Source: Flavobacteriales bacterium
GTDB lineage: Bacteria > Bacteroidota > Bacteroidia > CAIKAF01
Reading direction: 5' to 3'
NCBI GenBank assembly: GCA_026418175.1
Contig: JAOABX010000002.1
Coordinates: 28,811-92,810 of the forward strand
Length of the DNA stretch: 64,000 nt
The translations under genes and the position numbers were made by a program. How positions within the stretch are numbered: position 1 is the first letter of the stretch; every line of letters begins with the position of its first letter. Below, piece after piece: positions 22,073 through 31,932 of this stretch. Under the pieces are notes generated by a model that saw only the letters and a list, made by a program, of their open reading frames with translations, searched no databases and was not told where the DNA came from.

Positions 22073-22140
22073 ATGCTTTCGGATTGGTAATTATTTTTTT
22101 GATTGATGCCTTGTATATTTACCCTGAGAATTAAAAAGCA

Positions 22141-23730
22141 ATGAAGAAAATATTAGGATTAAATTTAAGTTTGATATTGATAGTTGGCTGGTTGAATGCT
22201 CAAAACAATCAGGGTTACCGACCAATAGATAAATTGAATGCCCTGATTTATTATCTGGAAAATTTTTATGTGGATACTTTAAACGAAGAAAAAATTGTTG
22301 AAACAGGAATAGAAGGTATTTTAAAAGAGCTGGATCCGCATTCGTACTACTTAACTGCCAAAGAGTTGAAAGAAGCTGATGAGCCATTGCAGGGGAATTT
22401 TGAAGGCATCGGTATTCAATTTAACTTGTATCGTGATACTATCATGGTGGTAAGTCCTATCAGTGGCGGACCTTCTGAAAAGGCTGGTATTCGAAGTGGT
22501 GATAAAATAATTTATATTAACGATACGCTGGTAGCTGGGAAAAAAATTACAAATAACGATGTGTTTAAATGGCTAAGAGGTAAAAAAGGAACAAAGGTTG
22601 AATTGAAAATTATGCGTAAAGGAGAAAAAGAGTTAATTAAGTTTACCATTATTCGTGATAAAATACCGGTGTTTAGTGTTGATGCAGCATATATGGCAGC
22701 ACCGGAAATTGGATACATCAAGATTAATCGCTTTTCAAATACCACCATGGATGAATACCGCAAAGGCATGGAAAAATTAAGGGCTCAGGGAGCTAAGCAT
22801 CTAATACTGGATTTATCTGATAATTCTGGAGGTTACTTGCATGCGGCGGTTGATTTAGCTGATGAATTCTTAAAAAGCGGAGAATTGATTGTTTACACTC
22901 AAGGGGTAAATAGTCCGAGAAAAGACTATTATGCTACGGCTAAAGGCGGTTTTCATGAAGGAAAGTTGGTGGTTATAATTAATGAAGGATCGGCTTCTGC
23001 ATCTGAAATTGTTTCAGGGGCTATACAAGACTTAGATAGAGGCGTAATCATTGGTCGCCGCAGTTTTGGGAAAGGCCTTGTTCAAAATACCTTCCCCTTC
23101 CCTGATGGTTCAGCCGTTCGAATTACAACATCAAGATATTATACTCCTTCCGGGCGATTTATTCAAGCGCCCTATGATCAAGGGGTAGAAAAATATTATG
23201 AAGATTTATACAGCCGATTTAAAAATGGTCAACTTACAGATGAAAAGAATATTAAATTTCCTGATTCACTTAAATATCAAACCCGTAATAAACGAACTGT
23301 ATATGGAGGAGGTGGTATTATGCCGGATGTTTTTCTTCCATTAGATACTTCTTTTTATTCAGATTTTTTAATGAATTTGACGAAAGAAAATGTGATTAAT
23401 GATTTTTGTATAGATTATGTTGATAAGCATCGTGAACAATTAAAAATTACCTATCCAAGCTTTGAAGACTTTGAAAAAAAATTTCAGGAAGAAGAAGACA
23501 TGTGGAAAGAGTTTTTACAATTTGCAAAATCAAAAAAAATAGAAGCAAAACAAGAATCAATTTCCATTTCTAAACCATGGTTAATGGTACGATTAAAAGC
23601 TGGAATAGCTCAAAATCAGTGGGGTAGAGAGGAGTTTTTCAGAATATGGAATGCTCATGAGCCTTCCTTTAAAAAAGCAGTAGAGATTATACAAAAAGAT
23701 AAGTTTTCGAAAATTGCTTTTTTTAAATGA
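22141..23730 (+). CDS. S41-family C-terminal processing protease with PDZ domain
   Basis: A 529-residue secreted protease. A signal peptide (about 1-20) is followed by a short helical N-region, a PDZ domain (about 83-170; GNFEGIGIQF, SPISGGPSEKAGIRSGDKI) and the S41 catalytic core. By alignment with E. coli Tsp the catalytic pair is S286 in GSASASEIVSG and K311 in SFGKGLVQN. Residues 395-529 form a helical C-terminal extension rich in Lys and Glu. It should cleave unstructured C-termini of periplasmic proteins. It stands alone on the plus strand and ends at a bidirectional hairpin shared with the LRR gene. Confidence 0.94.
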   Translation: MKKILGLNLSLILIVGWLNAQNNQGYRPIDKLNALIYYLENFYVDTLNEEKIVETGIEGILKELDPHSYYLTAKELKEADEPLQGNFEGIGIQFNLYRDTIMVVSPISGGPSEKAGIRSGDKIIYINDTLVAGKKITNNDVFKWLRGKKGTKVELKIMRKGEKELIKFTIIRDKIPVFSVDAAYMAAPEIGYIKINRFSNTTMDEYRKGMEKLRAQGAKHLILDLSDNSGGYLHAAVDLADEFLKSGELIVYTQGVNSPRKDYYATAKGGFHEGKLVVIINEGSASASEIVSGAIQDLDRGVIIGRRSFGKGLVQNTFPFPDGSAVRITTSRYYTPSGRFIQAPYDQGVEKYYEDLYSRFKNGQLTDEKNIKFPDSLKYQTRNKRTVYGGGGIMPDVFLPLDTSFYSDFLMNLTKENVINDFCIDYVDKHREQLKITYPSFEDFEKKFQEEEDMWKEFLQFAKSKKIEAKQESISISKPWLMVRLKAGIAQNQWGREEFFRIWNAHEPSFKKAVEIIQKDKFSKIAFFK

Positions 23731-23780
23731 GATATTAAGCTCGTAATTTTATGAAGCAAATTTGGGGTAGGGGTATCTTC

Positions 23781-23804
23781 AAAAGCAAGAAACAACTTGC
23801 TTTT
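23781..23804. terminator. Bidirectional hairpin terminator between convergent genes
   Basis: A 9-bp perfect stem AAAAGCAAG / CTTGCTTTT with a 6-nt loop lies between the S41 protease stop (23730) and the LRR gene stop (23817). A-rich and T-rich flanks are part of the stem, so it can serve both strands. Confidence 0.65.
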
Positions 23805-23816
23805 AAATTTACCGGC

Positions 23817-24770
23817 CTATTTTTTCTCCTGTAATTTTTTCTCCTCTTCCATTTTTTCTAGCAATAATTTTTCATAGTCAGAGTATAATATTTTGCTTTT
23901 ACGTTTAAAAAGTATTCGAAGTATATCCAATTCAGGTAGTGGGATCATATTGCCTCGAATATCTAATATTTGTAAGCTGGGCATGTAGGCAATAAATTCT
24001 GTTATAGTTGTTAGTTTGTTATTTCTTAAATTTAGAAAGTGCAAGTTGGGCATTTTTAGTATTTCTTTCGGAATAGTTTCCAGCCTATTTCCTTCCAGAT
24101 TTATTTCTTTAAGTTTGTCTAAATAAAATATTTCAGCGGGTAGCGAATCTATTTTGCAATTTACAAGGTAAATGTTTTCAATTTTTTTCGAACGTAAAAT
24201 AAACTCAGGAAATTTATATAAATCAGCATTTACAATCTGAAGTGTTCTTAGGGCCGGCATTCGCTTTAAAGAATCGGAAATATGCAACGTATCGGTACTT
24301 GTATTCTCCAGAATGCGCAATAATTCCAGATTTCGTAAATATTGCATTTCATTTGGGAGTGAATCCAATTTGGTATTCCACAATTCTAGGTACATTAAAC
24401 TACTGCAATCTGCAATTTTAGGTGAAATGTACCTAATTGGATTATTCTTACTAACTAAAATAAATAATGTATTTAATGCACCTAACTGCGATGGTAACAT
24501 GGTTATATTATTACTTTCCAGGTATGCTATCTGTAAGTTATAGAGCTTATCAATTTTTGAAATTTGTTTGCTAAGGTTTTCTCCGCGAATGTTTAGTTTT
24601 ATAGCATTGTCTTTTGCTTTTAGTGCATCTTTCCATGAGGTGAAAACAGGTACATTTGCCGCCCCGTAATATTTAAAGAAATTAGGGTCTTGCGAGTTGA
24701 AATCAACTTGTACATACCCGCAAACGGGCTGTAATATTATAAAAAGAATAAGAATCAGCCGATACATCAT
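23817..24770 (-). CDS. Secreted leucine-rich repeat protein
   Basis: A 317-residue protein with a signal peptide (about 1-19; LILILFIILQPVCGYVQ) and roughly eight leucine-rich repeats (about 80-285). The pattern is LxxLxLxxNxLxxIPxEI, as in LKEINLEGNRLETIPKEIL and LHFLNLRNNKLTTI. This is the bacterial LRR_8 type found in protein-binding surfaces. The C-terminus is a Lys/Glu-rich helix (MEEEKKLQEKK). It lies 5 bp after the TPR lipoprotein gene in one transcript with the reductase. No enzymatic domain is visible. Confidence 0.85.
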   Translation of the reverse strand: MMYRLILILFIILQPVCGYVQVDFNSQDPNFFKYYGAANVPVFTSWKDALKAKDNAIKLNIRGENLSKQISKIDKLYNLQIAYLESNNITMLPSQLGALNTLFILVSKNNPIRYISPKIADCSSLMYLELWNTKLDSLPNEMQYLRNLELLRILENTSTDTLHISDSLKRMPALRTLQIVNADLYKFPEFILRSKKIENIYLVNCKIDSLPAEIFYLDKLKEINLEGNRLETIPKEILKMPNLHFLNLRNNKLTTITEFIAYMPSLQILDIRGNMIPLPELDILRILFKRKSKILYSDYEKLLLEKMEEEKKLQEKK

Positions 24771-24775
24771 GCCTA

Positions 24776-25378
24776 TTAGTTGCAGTGCTCAAGATATGCA
24801 TTTTCTGCATCTTTGTCGCCAAGTTTGGCAGCTTTTTTAAAATCATCGCAGGCTTTTTTACGGTCTTTCTTAAACAGGTGAACTCCACGGTTGTAATAAG
24901 CCGGACCAAACGTTGGATCAATCTGAATGCAGCGATTGTAATCGCTCAAGGCTTTTTCTATTAAATTCAAGCTTTCATACAAAATGGCACGATTGTAATA
25001 TGCTTCTACAAATTTCTCGTTTAGTGTAATGGCTTGATTGAAGTCAGCCAAGGCACTATCAGGACGGTCTAATTCAAAATGACAAAGTCCCCTGTCATGA
25101 TATGCTTCAGCATAATCAGATTTAAGGTTAATAGCTTGAGTCAAATCTCGAATAGCGGAAGTTTGATCTCCATTTTCATAATGGAGGATACCGCGCTGAT
25201 AGTAATACAAGGCATTTTTGGGGTCTGATTCAATTTTTGCAGTTAATTGATCCAAAGTCAGTGTAACCTTGGGAATCGAATCCAAATTTTCAGGATTCGA
25301 TTTTTCAGCTTTTTTTCTGCAACTTACTCCGAAAGCGGTTGCTAGTATCAAACTAAATAAAGGTGCAATTACTTTCAT
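24776..25378 (-). CDS. TPR-repeat lipoprotein
   Basis: A 200-residue protein. The signal peptide ends in a lipobox (LATAFGVSC, Cys20). Four to five canonical TPR units follow (about 50-190), for example ALYYYQRGILHYENGDQTS, AYHDRGLCHFELDRPDSAL and AYYNRAILYESLN. The last unit degenerates towards a Sel1-like KAAKLGDKDAENAYLEHC. It is probably a periplasm- or outer-membrane-attached scaffold. The start codon shares one base with the stop of the reductase upstream (TGATG), so translation is coupled. Confidence 0.88.
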   Translation of the reverse strand: MKVIAPLFSLILATAFGVSCRKKAEKSNPENLDSIPKVTLTLDQLTAKIESDPKNALYYYQRGILHYENGDQTSAIRDLTQAINLKSDYAEAYHDRGLCHFELDRPDSALADFNQAITLNEKFVEAYYNRAILYESLNLIEKALSDYNRCIQIDPTFGPAYYNRGVHLFKKDRKKACDDFKKAAKLGDKDAENAYLEHCN

Positions 25379-26457
25379 CAGGCTTCATCAAAACTTACTA
25401 CCACATGCTCAGTAACCGGATGACTCTGACAAGTGAGTACATATCCAGAAGCCAGTTCATCATCGGTAAGAGAATAATTCAATTCCATCTCTACTTTACC
25501 TTCTAATATCTTAGCTTTGCAAGTAGCACAAACTGCTCCTTTGCAGGCAAAAGGTACATCGGCTCCATGTTGCAAGGCTGCATCCAAAATATTATTTCCT
25601 TCGGTTGCCAGGTCAAATTGAGTTTGTTTGCCATCCAGTATTACGGTAACATGACTTACATCTCCTACAAATTCTTTTTTAATTTCTTTCTTTTTTTGAA
25701 TGCCACCTTTTGTACCGGGTGCTGTAAATAGTTCTTGATGGATATGTTTTTTATTAAAACCCATTTTTTCAAGGGTTGAACTTACTGCCATGGTCATTTC
25801 ACTGGGGCCGCATATAAATACTTCATCCATGCATTCCAAGTCTATTAGCGTTTTGCATAATTGACCGCATTTTTCTTCATCAATGCGTCCGTTCATCAGC
25901 GGAACGTCCAACGCTTCCCTCGAAAATATATGATATAATACAAAGCGATTTAAATATTTGTTTTTCAGGGCTTCAAGTTCTTCTTTGAAAATTATTGTTG
26001 CAGAGCCTTTATTTCCATAAACTAAAGTAAAGGTACTTTTAGGTTCTGTGGCTAAGGTGGTTTTAATTATTGAAATAATGGGGGTAATCCCGCTTCCAGC
26101 CGCAAAGGCAAGATAATTTTTTGAATGTTCTGGGTTGAGCTCCGTATAGAAATTTCCCATGGGAGGCATTACTTCTAATGTATCGCCAACTTTTAAAACC
26201 TCATTGGCGTAAGTTGAAAATTTTCCGCCTTCAATTTTCTTTACGGCTACTCGCAATTCATCTTCATACGGTGCACTGCAGATAGAGTATGTGCGTCGTA
26301 TTTCTTCTCCGTTTAAATTAATCTTGAAAGTAAGATATTGCCCCTGTATAAAAGAAAATTCTTTTTCTGCTTCTTCCGGAATAGCTATGGCAATAGAAAC
26401 CGTGTCGCGGGTTTCTCTACGTATATCAGATACTGTGGCTTTATAAAATCTCGACAT
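25378..26457 (-). CDS. PaaE-like FAD/NAD(P)H oxidoreductase with 2Fe-2S domain
   Basis: A 359-residue electron-transfer protein. The FAD domain (about 1-105) has RRTYSICSAPYEDELRVAVK, the NAD(P) domain (about 110-235) has FAAGSGITPIISIIKTTL and EVFICGPSEMTMA, and the plant-type ferredoxin domain (about 260-359) has C-x4-C-x2-C (PFACKGAVCATCKAKI) plus a fourth Cys in YVLTCQSHP. This matches PaaE of phenylacetyl-CoA epoxidase and related ferredoxin reductases. No paaABCD genes are nearby, so it probably feeds another oxygenase or desaturase. TATTTTTG on the minus strand (26484-26477), 20 bp before the ATG, is a candidate -7 box. Confidence 0.9.
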   Translation of the reverse strand: MSRFYKATVSDIRRETRDTVSIAIAIPEEAEKEFSFIQGQYLTFKINLNGEEIRRTYSICSAPYEDELRVAVKKIEGGKFSTYANEVLKVGDTLEVMPPMGNFYTELNPEHSKNYLAFAAGSGITPIISIIKTTLATEPKSTFTLVYGNKGSATIIFKEELEALKNKYLNRFVLYHIFSREALDVPLMNGRIDEEKCGQLCKTLIDLECMDEVFICGPSEMTMAVSSTLEKMGFNKKHIHQELFTAPGTKGGIQKKKEIKKEFVGDVSHVTVILDGKQTQFDLATEGNNILDAALQHGADVPFACKGAVCATCKAKILEGKVEMELNYSLTDDELASGYVLTCQSHPVTEHVVVSFDEA

Positions 26458-26592
26458 GTGTAAAAATTCAGATGCACAAAAATAACATTATGCCCGGATT
26501 GAAATGTGATATTGGGGAATGTATGGTAGAGAGTTGATTACAAACTATTTGATAATGAGTTTTTAAAGGGTTCATTGGGTTTAAAACTTAGT

Positions 26593-27933
26593 TTACAGCA
26601 TTCCACGTGCTTTTAATTCGAGGTATTTGTTAATCGTATTCACCGTGAGTTGTTCAGGAGCGGTTAGTACCGATGCAATACCATGTGCTTCTAATTCTTT
26701 TACAATTTGGCGTTTTTCATAATCAAATTTTTCAGCTATGGTTTTTAAATAAACTTGCTCTGTATTTTTTGCGGGTTGACTTGCATATTCTGATACTTCC
26801 GTATTTCTAAAAAAAATCACTACCAGTAAATGGCGTTTGGCTAAACTCCGCAAATAAGGGAGCTGTCGTTGCATAGAGGCCAGACTTTCAAAATTGGTAA
26901 ATAATAGTAACAAGCTTCGTTGGTTAATATGGCGTGTAACAGTACTGTATAGTAATTCGTAGCTACTTTCTAAAAACCCTGTTTTTTGTCGGTATAGAAT
27001 TTCCATAATACGATGCATTTGACCCGGTTTGCGGTCAGCCTGAAGTACTGTATCTGTTTTATGTGAAAATGTAATAAGGCCGGCTTTGTCATGCCGTAAA
27101 ATGGCAATGTTTGATATTACTAAGCTTGCGTTGATACTGTAATCTAATAGCGTCATGCCATTAAATGGCATTTTCATAACGCGACCCATATCAATTAAAG
27201 AATATACCGGCTGTGCCCGCTCATCCATATACTGATTTACCATAAGTCGGTGCTTCCGTGCAGTAGCTTTCCAGTTTATCGTTCGGTAATCGTCTCCAAT
27301 AACATATTCTCGTATTTGATCAAACTCTAGATTATGGCCAATTTTTCTAATTTTTTTAATTCCAAGCATTGTAAGCCGATTAGAAATAGCCATTAGTTCA
27401 TATTTACGCATTTGGATATAAGAGGGGTACACCGGAACATTCACATCCTGCGCAATGATAAAACGCCGCTTAATGAGGCCAATATTTGACGCGACAAATA
27501 TATTCAGCCGTCCAAACTGATACTCTCCGCGTTTGGTAGGCCTTAAATGATAAGTAATTTTTTTTTCTCCTCCTGGTGAAATAATGAATTGAAAACTAAG
27601 ATGACGAAGTTGAAACTGTACTGGAGCTTCATCTATCAATTCAATGATTACTGCAATTGGGTATTCACTACGAATGTAAATTTCGATAGGGTTTTCATCA
27701 CCGTTCGATAGCTTTTCTCCTGTGATTCGTTGGGCATAAATTGGAGTTTTTAATCTGTATAAAAGAGTACTATCAATGATTATAAATATTACAAGTAAAA
27801 TCAGCAGAAGTTTTGCTAAAACAAATAAAAATGGATACCAATGACTCAATGTAAACAGAACGATAACTAATGCTAACGTTCCAAAAAAACGAGATGAAAA
27901 ATACAATGACCGTATGAAACGAAGCATTGCCAT
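26593..27933 (-). CDS. DUF58 protein with vWA-like domain
   Basis: A 446-residue protein with two N-terminal membrane helices (about 13-55), a beta-rich region, and the DUF58 signature FDQIREYVIGDDYRTINWKA (about 208-227), followed by a von Willebrand A-like fold. The MIDAS-type motif is partly degenerate (SLIDMGRVM in place of DxSxS). DUF58 proteins pair with MoxR ATPases as chaperone-like complexes acting on envelope or metal-dependent proteins. The moxR gene is immediately upstream with a 1-bp gap. It is the last gene of the six-gene operon starting at 33118. Confidence 0.9.
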   Translation of the reverse strand: MAMLRFIRSLYFSSRFFGTLALVIVLFTLSHWYPFLFVLAKLLLILLVIFIIIDSTLLYRLKTPIYAQRITGEKLSNGDENPIEIYIRSEYPIAVIIELIDEAPVQFQLRHLSFQFIISPGGEKKITYHLRPTKRGEYQFGRLNIFVASNIGLIKRRFIIAQDVNVPVYPSYIQMRKYELMAISNRLTMLGIKKIRKIGHNLEFDQIREYVIGDDYRTINWKATARKHRLMVNQYMDERAQPVYSLIDMGRVMKMPFNGMTLLDYSINASLVISNIAILRHDKAGLITFSHKTDTVLQADRKPGQMHRIMEILYRQKTGFLESSYELLYSTVTRHINQRSLLLLFTNFESLASMQRQLPYLRSLAKRHLLVVIFFRNTEVSEYASQPAKNTEQVYLKTIAEKFDYEKRQIVKELEAHGIASVLTAPEQLTVNTINKYLELKARGML

Positions 27934-27934
27934 A

Positions 27935-28915
27935 CTATCTAGGAATATCTATGGAATCTAAAATCTGCTGAACCACTTGCAATGGTGTAATTCCTTCCAT
28001 TTCTTTTTCGGGTGTAAGCATAATGCGGTGACCTAATACTACAGGTGCTACCCTTTTTACATCATCAGGAGTAATAAAGTCTCTACCATCCATGGCAGCG
28101 ATAGCTTTAGCACCATTAAGGATAGCAATGGATGCTCTGGGCGATGCCCCTAAAAACAAGGAACGGTTGTTGCGTGTTTTATTCACAATGGCTGCAATGT
28201 ATTCAATTAATTTATCTGCTGCTAATACCTTCTGAACTAAACTACGGTATTTTGTAATTTGCTCAACTGTAAGTACAGGTTGTATTTGTGTGGCAGAAAA
28301 ATTTCCTTGCTTTAGATGATACGTACGAAGTATTTCAACCTCTTCTTCCGGTTTGGGATATGTAATGCAGATTTTGAACATAAATCGGTCTAATTGCGCT
28401 TCGGGCAACCGATAGGTCCCTTCCTGTTCCACTGGATTTTGTGTTGCTAACACCATAAAAGGTTCAGAAAGCGGATAGGTTATTCCATCTACTGTTATCT
28501 GTTTTTCCTGCATGCATTCAAACAATGCAGCTTGTGTTTTGGCAGGTGCTCGGTTAATTTCATCAATCAATACTATGTTTGCAAAAATGGGCCCTGGCTT
28601 AAATTCAAACATTGAAGTTTGCAAGTTGAATACCGAAGTTCCAATTATATCAGAAGGCATCAAGTCAGGCGTGAATTGAATTCTATTAAAACTTACCGAT
28701 AAAGTTCGTGCAATAAGTTTTGCAGTCAGTGTTTTGGCAATTCCAGGAACTCCTTCAATCAAGACATGTCCATCGCTAAGGATGCCTGCTATCAAAAGGT
28801 CAATCATTTCTTGCTGGCCAACAATTAATTTGCCTACTTCCATTCGAATTTGCTGAACGGAATGATTCAGTTCACTCAAATCTATCCGATTTTGTGGTGT
28901 TTCTGCATGTAGCAT
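27935..28915 (-). CDS. MoxR-family AAA+ ATPase
   Basis: A 326-residue AAA+ protein of the MoxR branch. It has Walker A EGVPGIAKTLTAK, Walker B NIVLIDEINRAPAKTQAALFE, sensor 1 MVLATQNPVEQEGTYRLPEAQLDRF (read in two halves around EGT), an Arg-rich sensor 2 (LGASPRASIAILNGAK) and a C-terminal lid. Such ATPases work with DUF58/vWA partners to remodel or load cofactors into client proteins. It sits between DUF4350 (2-bp gap) and DUF58 (1-bp gap), so stoichiometric expression is likely. Clients are unknown. Confidence 0.96.
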   Translation of the reverse strand: MLHAETPQNRIDLSELNHSVQQIRMEVGKLIVGQQEMIDLLIAGILSDGHVLIEGVPGIAKTLTAKLIARTLSVSFNRIQFTPDLMPSDIIGTSVFNLQTSMFEFKPGPIFANIVLIDEINRAPAKTQAALFECMQEKQITVDGITYPLSEPFMVLATQNPVEQEGTYRLPEAQLDRFMFKICITYPKPEEEVEILRTYHLKQGNFSATQIQPVLTVEQITKYRSLVQKVLAADKLIEYIAAIVNKTRNNRSLFLGASPRASIAILNGAKAIAAMDGRDFITPDDVKRVAPVVLGHRIMLTPEKEMEGITPLQVVQQILDSIDIPR

Positions 28916-28917
28916 GG

Positions 28918-30159
28918 TTATTTTGATTTTAAGTTAAAGAGTTCAATTTGTCGATTTAAATGAAGTAATTGTTTCTCATTTATCAGATGCGTTTGCTGTA
29001 TATTTCGAAGTAATTTTACAAGCGAAGAAATAAATTCTTGATCTATGCCGGAGCGTGCAGATAGAACTTCAATAAATTCATCATCCAGTTCCTGCGTGTC
29101 GATGTAGTATTGTTTTCTAAGTCGTTCTAAAAAAAATATAACCTTCTTTTTAGCCAGGTTGGTATGATCTTTTTGCTGGTAATATAATCGTCCTACAGTG
29201 TTAATAAATTCCAGAGTTTTATTTGCCGGAGGTTTTACTACCGGAATAATTCTTTGTCGTCGTTTACTTTCAAACAGCATGTATAACGCTATTCCGCATA
29301 ATAATAAAAACCACGCCCAACGTAAACTCTTGGATGAAAGAATATATCTTATTTCAGTTTTGGCACCTTCGGGACCCAAATTAAAGTATTCATCCCAAAT
29401 AACAGGTTGAATAGGAAGATATGATAATGCTTTACTTACATATTCATGATTTTGGGGATGATATACGATATTATAATTGCTAAATAACTTGGGGTTGGAA
29501 TGTAAAAATAAAATACCTTCACCGTGTGGAATTGAAATAAAATTGGGGAGTTTGTTGTTTAAAGTTCCCAGTACAGTTATTTTTGAAGGGATCGAAATAC
29601 TGTTATTTTCAGTGTTTTGGGTACTCCCGGAGTCTAAGCCTGTAAAATAAAAATTGTACTGATCATAACGCAGTTCGTAGCCTTTTTTTACTTTGAATGC
29701 AGGGTTGGTAAAGTTAGCAGTAGTTTTTGGGCGATTTTTTTCGTTCCAATAATTTGGTATTTCGCTAGGAGTGTATTTGGTTGTAATGCCCCAATGTTGG
29801 CTAAATTCATAATTGAAATTTTCTGCTGCAATAAAAACATGGTTTCCTCTTCTGATAAAATCATCCAAAACGTCTAATTCTTCATCATTCAAGTGTACAG
29901 ATGAGGTTATCAGTATGTAGTTATTTCCTTGGCTGTATTTGGGTAGTTCTTGGTATGGATGTTTTCTCGATACCACAATGGGTTGCTGAGGGAAGATGGA
30001 ATTTAACAATCGAAATAAGGCATAATTACCATAAGGCCGAGTATGTTCTTTAGAATAACTTGGATTCCAATTCACTGGTTCTGGTTTTAAAGCTTGAACT
30101 ACTAAGTACAAAACCAACAGGATGGCAAGAAAAAAGATGTATGATTTATTTCTCAACAT
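28918..30159 (-). CDS. DUF4350-type membrane protein
   Basis: A 413-residue protein. It has an N-terminal membrane helix (about 7-22), an extracytoplasmic Rossmann-like domain (about 35-260) with RPYGNYALFRLLNSIFP and the run LNDEELDVLDDFIRRGNHVF, a second helix (about 277-295), and a cytosolic helical tail to 413. The fold resembles GldG/ABC-type auxiliary domains. DUF4350 is regularly found between MoxR and DUF4129 in such clusters. It overlaps the DUF4129 gene by 14 bp. No catalytic residues are recognised. Confidence 0.78.
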   Translation of the reverse strand: MLRNKSYIFFLAILLVLYLVVQALKPEPVNWNPSYSKEHTRPYGNYALFRLLNSIFPQQPIVVSRKHPYQELPKYSQGNNYILITSSVHLNDEELDVLDDFIRRGNHVFIAAENFNYEFSQHWGITTKYTPSEIPNYWNEKNRPKTTANFTNPAFKVKKGYELRYDQYNFYFTGLDSGSTQNTENNSISIPSKITVLGTLNNKLPNFISIPHGEGILFLHSNPKLFSNYNIVYHPQNHEYVSKALSYLPIQPVIWDEYFNLGPEGAKTEIRYILSSKSLRWAWFLLLCGIALYMLFESKRRQRIIPVVKPPANKTLEFINTVGRLYYQQKDHTNLAKKKVIFFLERLRKQYYIDTQELDDEFIEVLSARSGIDQEFISSLVKLLRNIQQTHLINEKQLLHLNRQIELFNLKSK

Positions 30160-30934
30160 GCTGTAATGGCTTAAAAGATTTAGTAGTTTCTGGTTTTATC
30201 GGAAACTGTTCAAATTTTTCTCGTATTACAGCATACATTTCTTTACTTATATTGAATTCGCCATACCATACATAATCAAACCAATAAGTAAGTATTGAAA
30301 AATCGTCTGCGTATGCTGTATTTCGAAGTTCTTTGGCATATTCGTGGTTTGTTTTTTGTATTTCCCAGGTAATCAGTGAATGGTCTGCAAGAGCCTTTAA
30401 TATTTGAAGGTAATGTAAGCGAATAGCTTTTCGAAAATTGCCGGAAGCTTCAGCAGATGCTATTTCTTGATTAAACGAAATTTCATGAATATTTTCTTCT
30501 TCCACAGTAAACTCAGGCGAGGCTTTTATACCTTTACCTGTAAATAACCAACGATATTGTACACCGGAAAGGCCCCAAATTAAAGCTGCAAATGCTCCAA
30601 CAATTAATAAAATGGTAATAATATCATAAATTGTATCGTTGGTATTGCCTCCCAAATTCATATCAAACAAATCGTTTATCCATTTTTCAAACCAGTTCAG
30701 GGTTTCTTTGGCTTTGGTAGGTTCTTTATCCCGGTAATCAAATTCTTTTTTGTTTCTAAATCGTTCAATTTTTTTTTCATCAAATTTTCTCCACACCACA
30801 TTTGTGGTATCCGTAGAATATGAAAATAATAGCAAGGGTTTCAGTATCAAACTGATTATTAACCATATGGCAATCCATAATGGTTTTGATTTAGCAAGGC
30901 TTACGATTGGGATATGAAAAATTATTTTACCCAT
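30146..30934 (-). CDS. DUF4129-domain membrane protein
   Basis: A 262-residue protein with a hydrophobic stretch at about 18-38 and another at about 105-125. The C-terminal DUF4129 helical domain (about 150-255) has the family pattern FRKAIRLHYLQILKALAD and YWFDYVWYGEFNISKEMY. This domain often occurs in transglutaminase-linked and MoxR-linked operons. Its start shares one base with the preceding stop codon (TAATG), and its end overlaps DUF4350 by 14 bp. Its function is not established. Confidence 0.8.
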   Translation of the reverse strand: MGKIIFHIPIVSLAKSKPLWIAIWLIISLILKPLLLFSYSTDTTNVVWRKFDEKKIERFRNKKEFDYRDKEPTKAKETLNWFEKWINDLFDMNLGGNTNDTIYDIITILLIVGAFAALIWGLSGVQYRWLFTGKGIKASPEFTVEEENIHEISFNQEIASAEASGNFRKAIRLHYLQILKALADHSLITWEIQKTNHEYAKELRNTAYADDFSILTYWFDYVWYGEFNISKEMYAVIREKFEQFPIKPETTKSFKPLQHVEK

Positions 30935-31932
30935 TATTCACTTTCGTACATTTCAATTGAAAAATCATTTTGTTTGCCAATTTGGGCAATGCGTTGTTTC
31001 AATCCAATACCTTCTGCTCGTTCCCGCAAGTTGAAATAATTGAAACCATTAGCCATTAAAGGAATAATATACAAGAATGGACTTATAAGATAAAATAATG
31101 CATAAATTGATTTAAAAAAAATTTCCAACAAATTGCTTTTGATTTCTTCATCTGAATTATACTCTATAATTCCCTGAATAACTAAAATAGGAAGTAATAT
31201 ATTTCCTGAAATGATAAACTGAATAAAATAAGAAAGCAAGTTGGTAAAAATGGCAGTCCAAAAATTTGTTTTGGTAGCATGTAATAATGAAAAGCTTCTA
31301 TTCAATGCGGTAAAGATATTTACCTTTTCATAGGTTGCTATAAAAAAAATGGGGGTGGCAGCCGCTAAAAAATATAAGATGAAAAATAAGAAAGCCGCAA
31401 ATGCTAATATCCCCATTAAAGCAGCAATAAATACAGAACCGGCAAATACACCGAGCATTCCTCCTAAAAACAAGAGAAGAAAAACAATATATACAAAAAT
31501 TAAATACATCCATAAAAAGATAAACCATATCACTACGTGAAGCAAGTTCCACCAGAAATACTTGCGGGTGGCATGCCATACTTCCTGTACTGTTGGTATT
31601 TTATGATAAGGATGCTGCGATACCATTCTCAATAGTTCATTAACATAGGTGATAAGCATGATACCACCTAAACCAAGAAACAACAAGCCTAACATTAAAC
31701 TTACCATGGAAGCCAGTTGATTGCCTAATTGTGAAAAGTTGGGTGTAAAAATGCCGTCCATGGCTGATAGAGTAAAAATGGTTCCTATCAAAAAAAAGGG
31801 GAGTACTATAAAACTAACACCAACTATTAAGGGCTTAAAACAAAGTCTGATGAAAAGAAATGTTACCTGAAGCACTTCCCCCAAGTCTCGTATTTTAAAA
31901 AAATCAATCTGAATATTATCCGTTTTCTGCAT
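30934..31932 (-). CDS. Polytopic membrane protein of the MoxR/SpoIIM operon
   Basis: A polytopic protein of 332 residues with about six helices and a glycine-rich, aromatic core (for example MLGLLFLGLGGIMLITYVNE and FAAFLFFILYFLAAATPIF). I choose ATG at 31932 (MQKTDNIQIDFFK), which leaves a short amphipathic start before the first helix. ATG at 31959 would add nine residues and enlarge the overlap with the SpoIIM gene from 17 to 44 bp. It resembles glycerophosphoryl-diester/DUF4013-like membrane domains seen in such clusters, but I do not recognise a named family with confidence. Confidence 0.7.
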   Translation of the reverse strand: MQKTDNIQIDFFKIRDLGEVLQVTFLFIRLCFKPLIVGVSFIVLPFFLIGTIFTLSAMDGIFTPNFSQLGNQLASMVSLMLGLLFLGLGGIMLITYVNELLRMVSQHPYHKIPTVQEVWHATRKYFWWNLLHVVIWFIFLWMYLIFVYIVFLLLFLGGMLGVFAGSVFIAALMGILAFAAFLFFILYFLAAATPIFFIATYEKVNIFTALNRSFSLLHATKTNFWTAIFTNLLSYFIQFIISGNILLPILVIQGIIEYNSDEEIKSNLLEIFFKSIYALFYLISPFLYIIPLMANGFNYFNLRERAEGIGLKQRIAQIGKQNDFSIEMYESE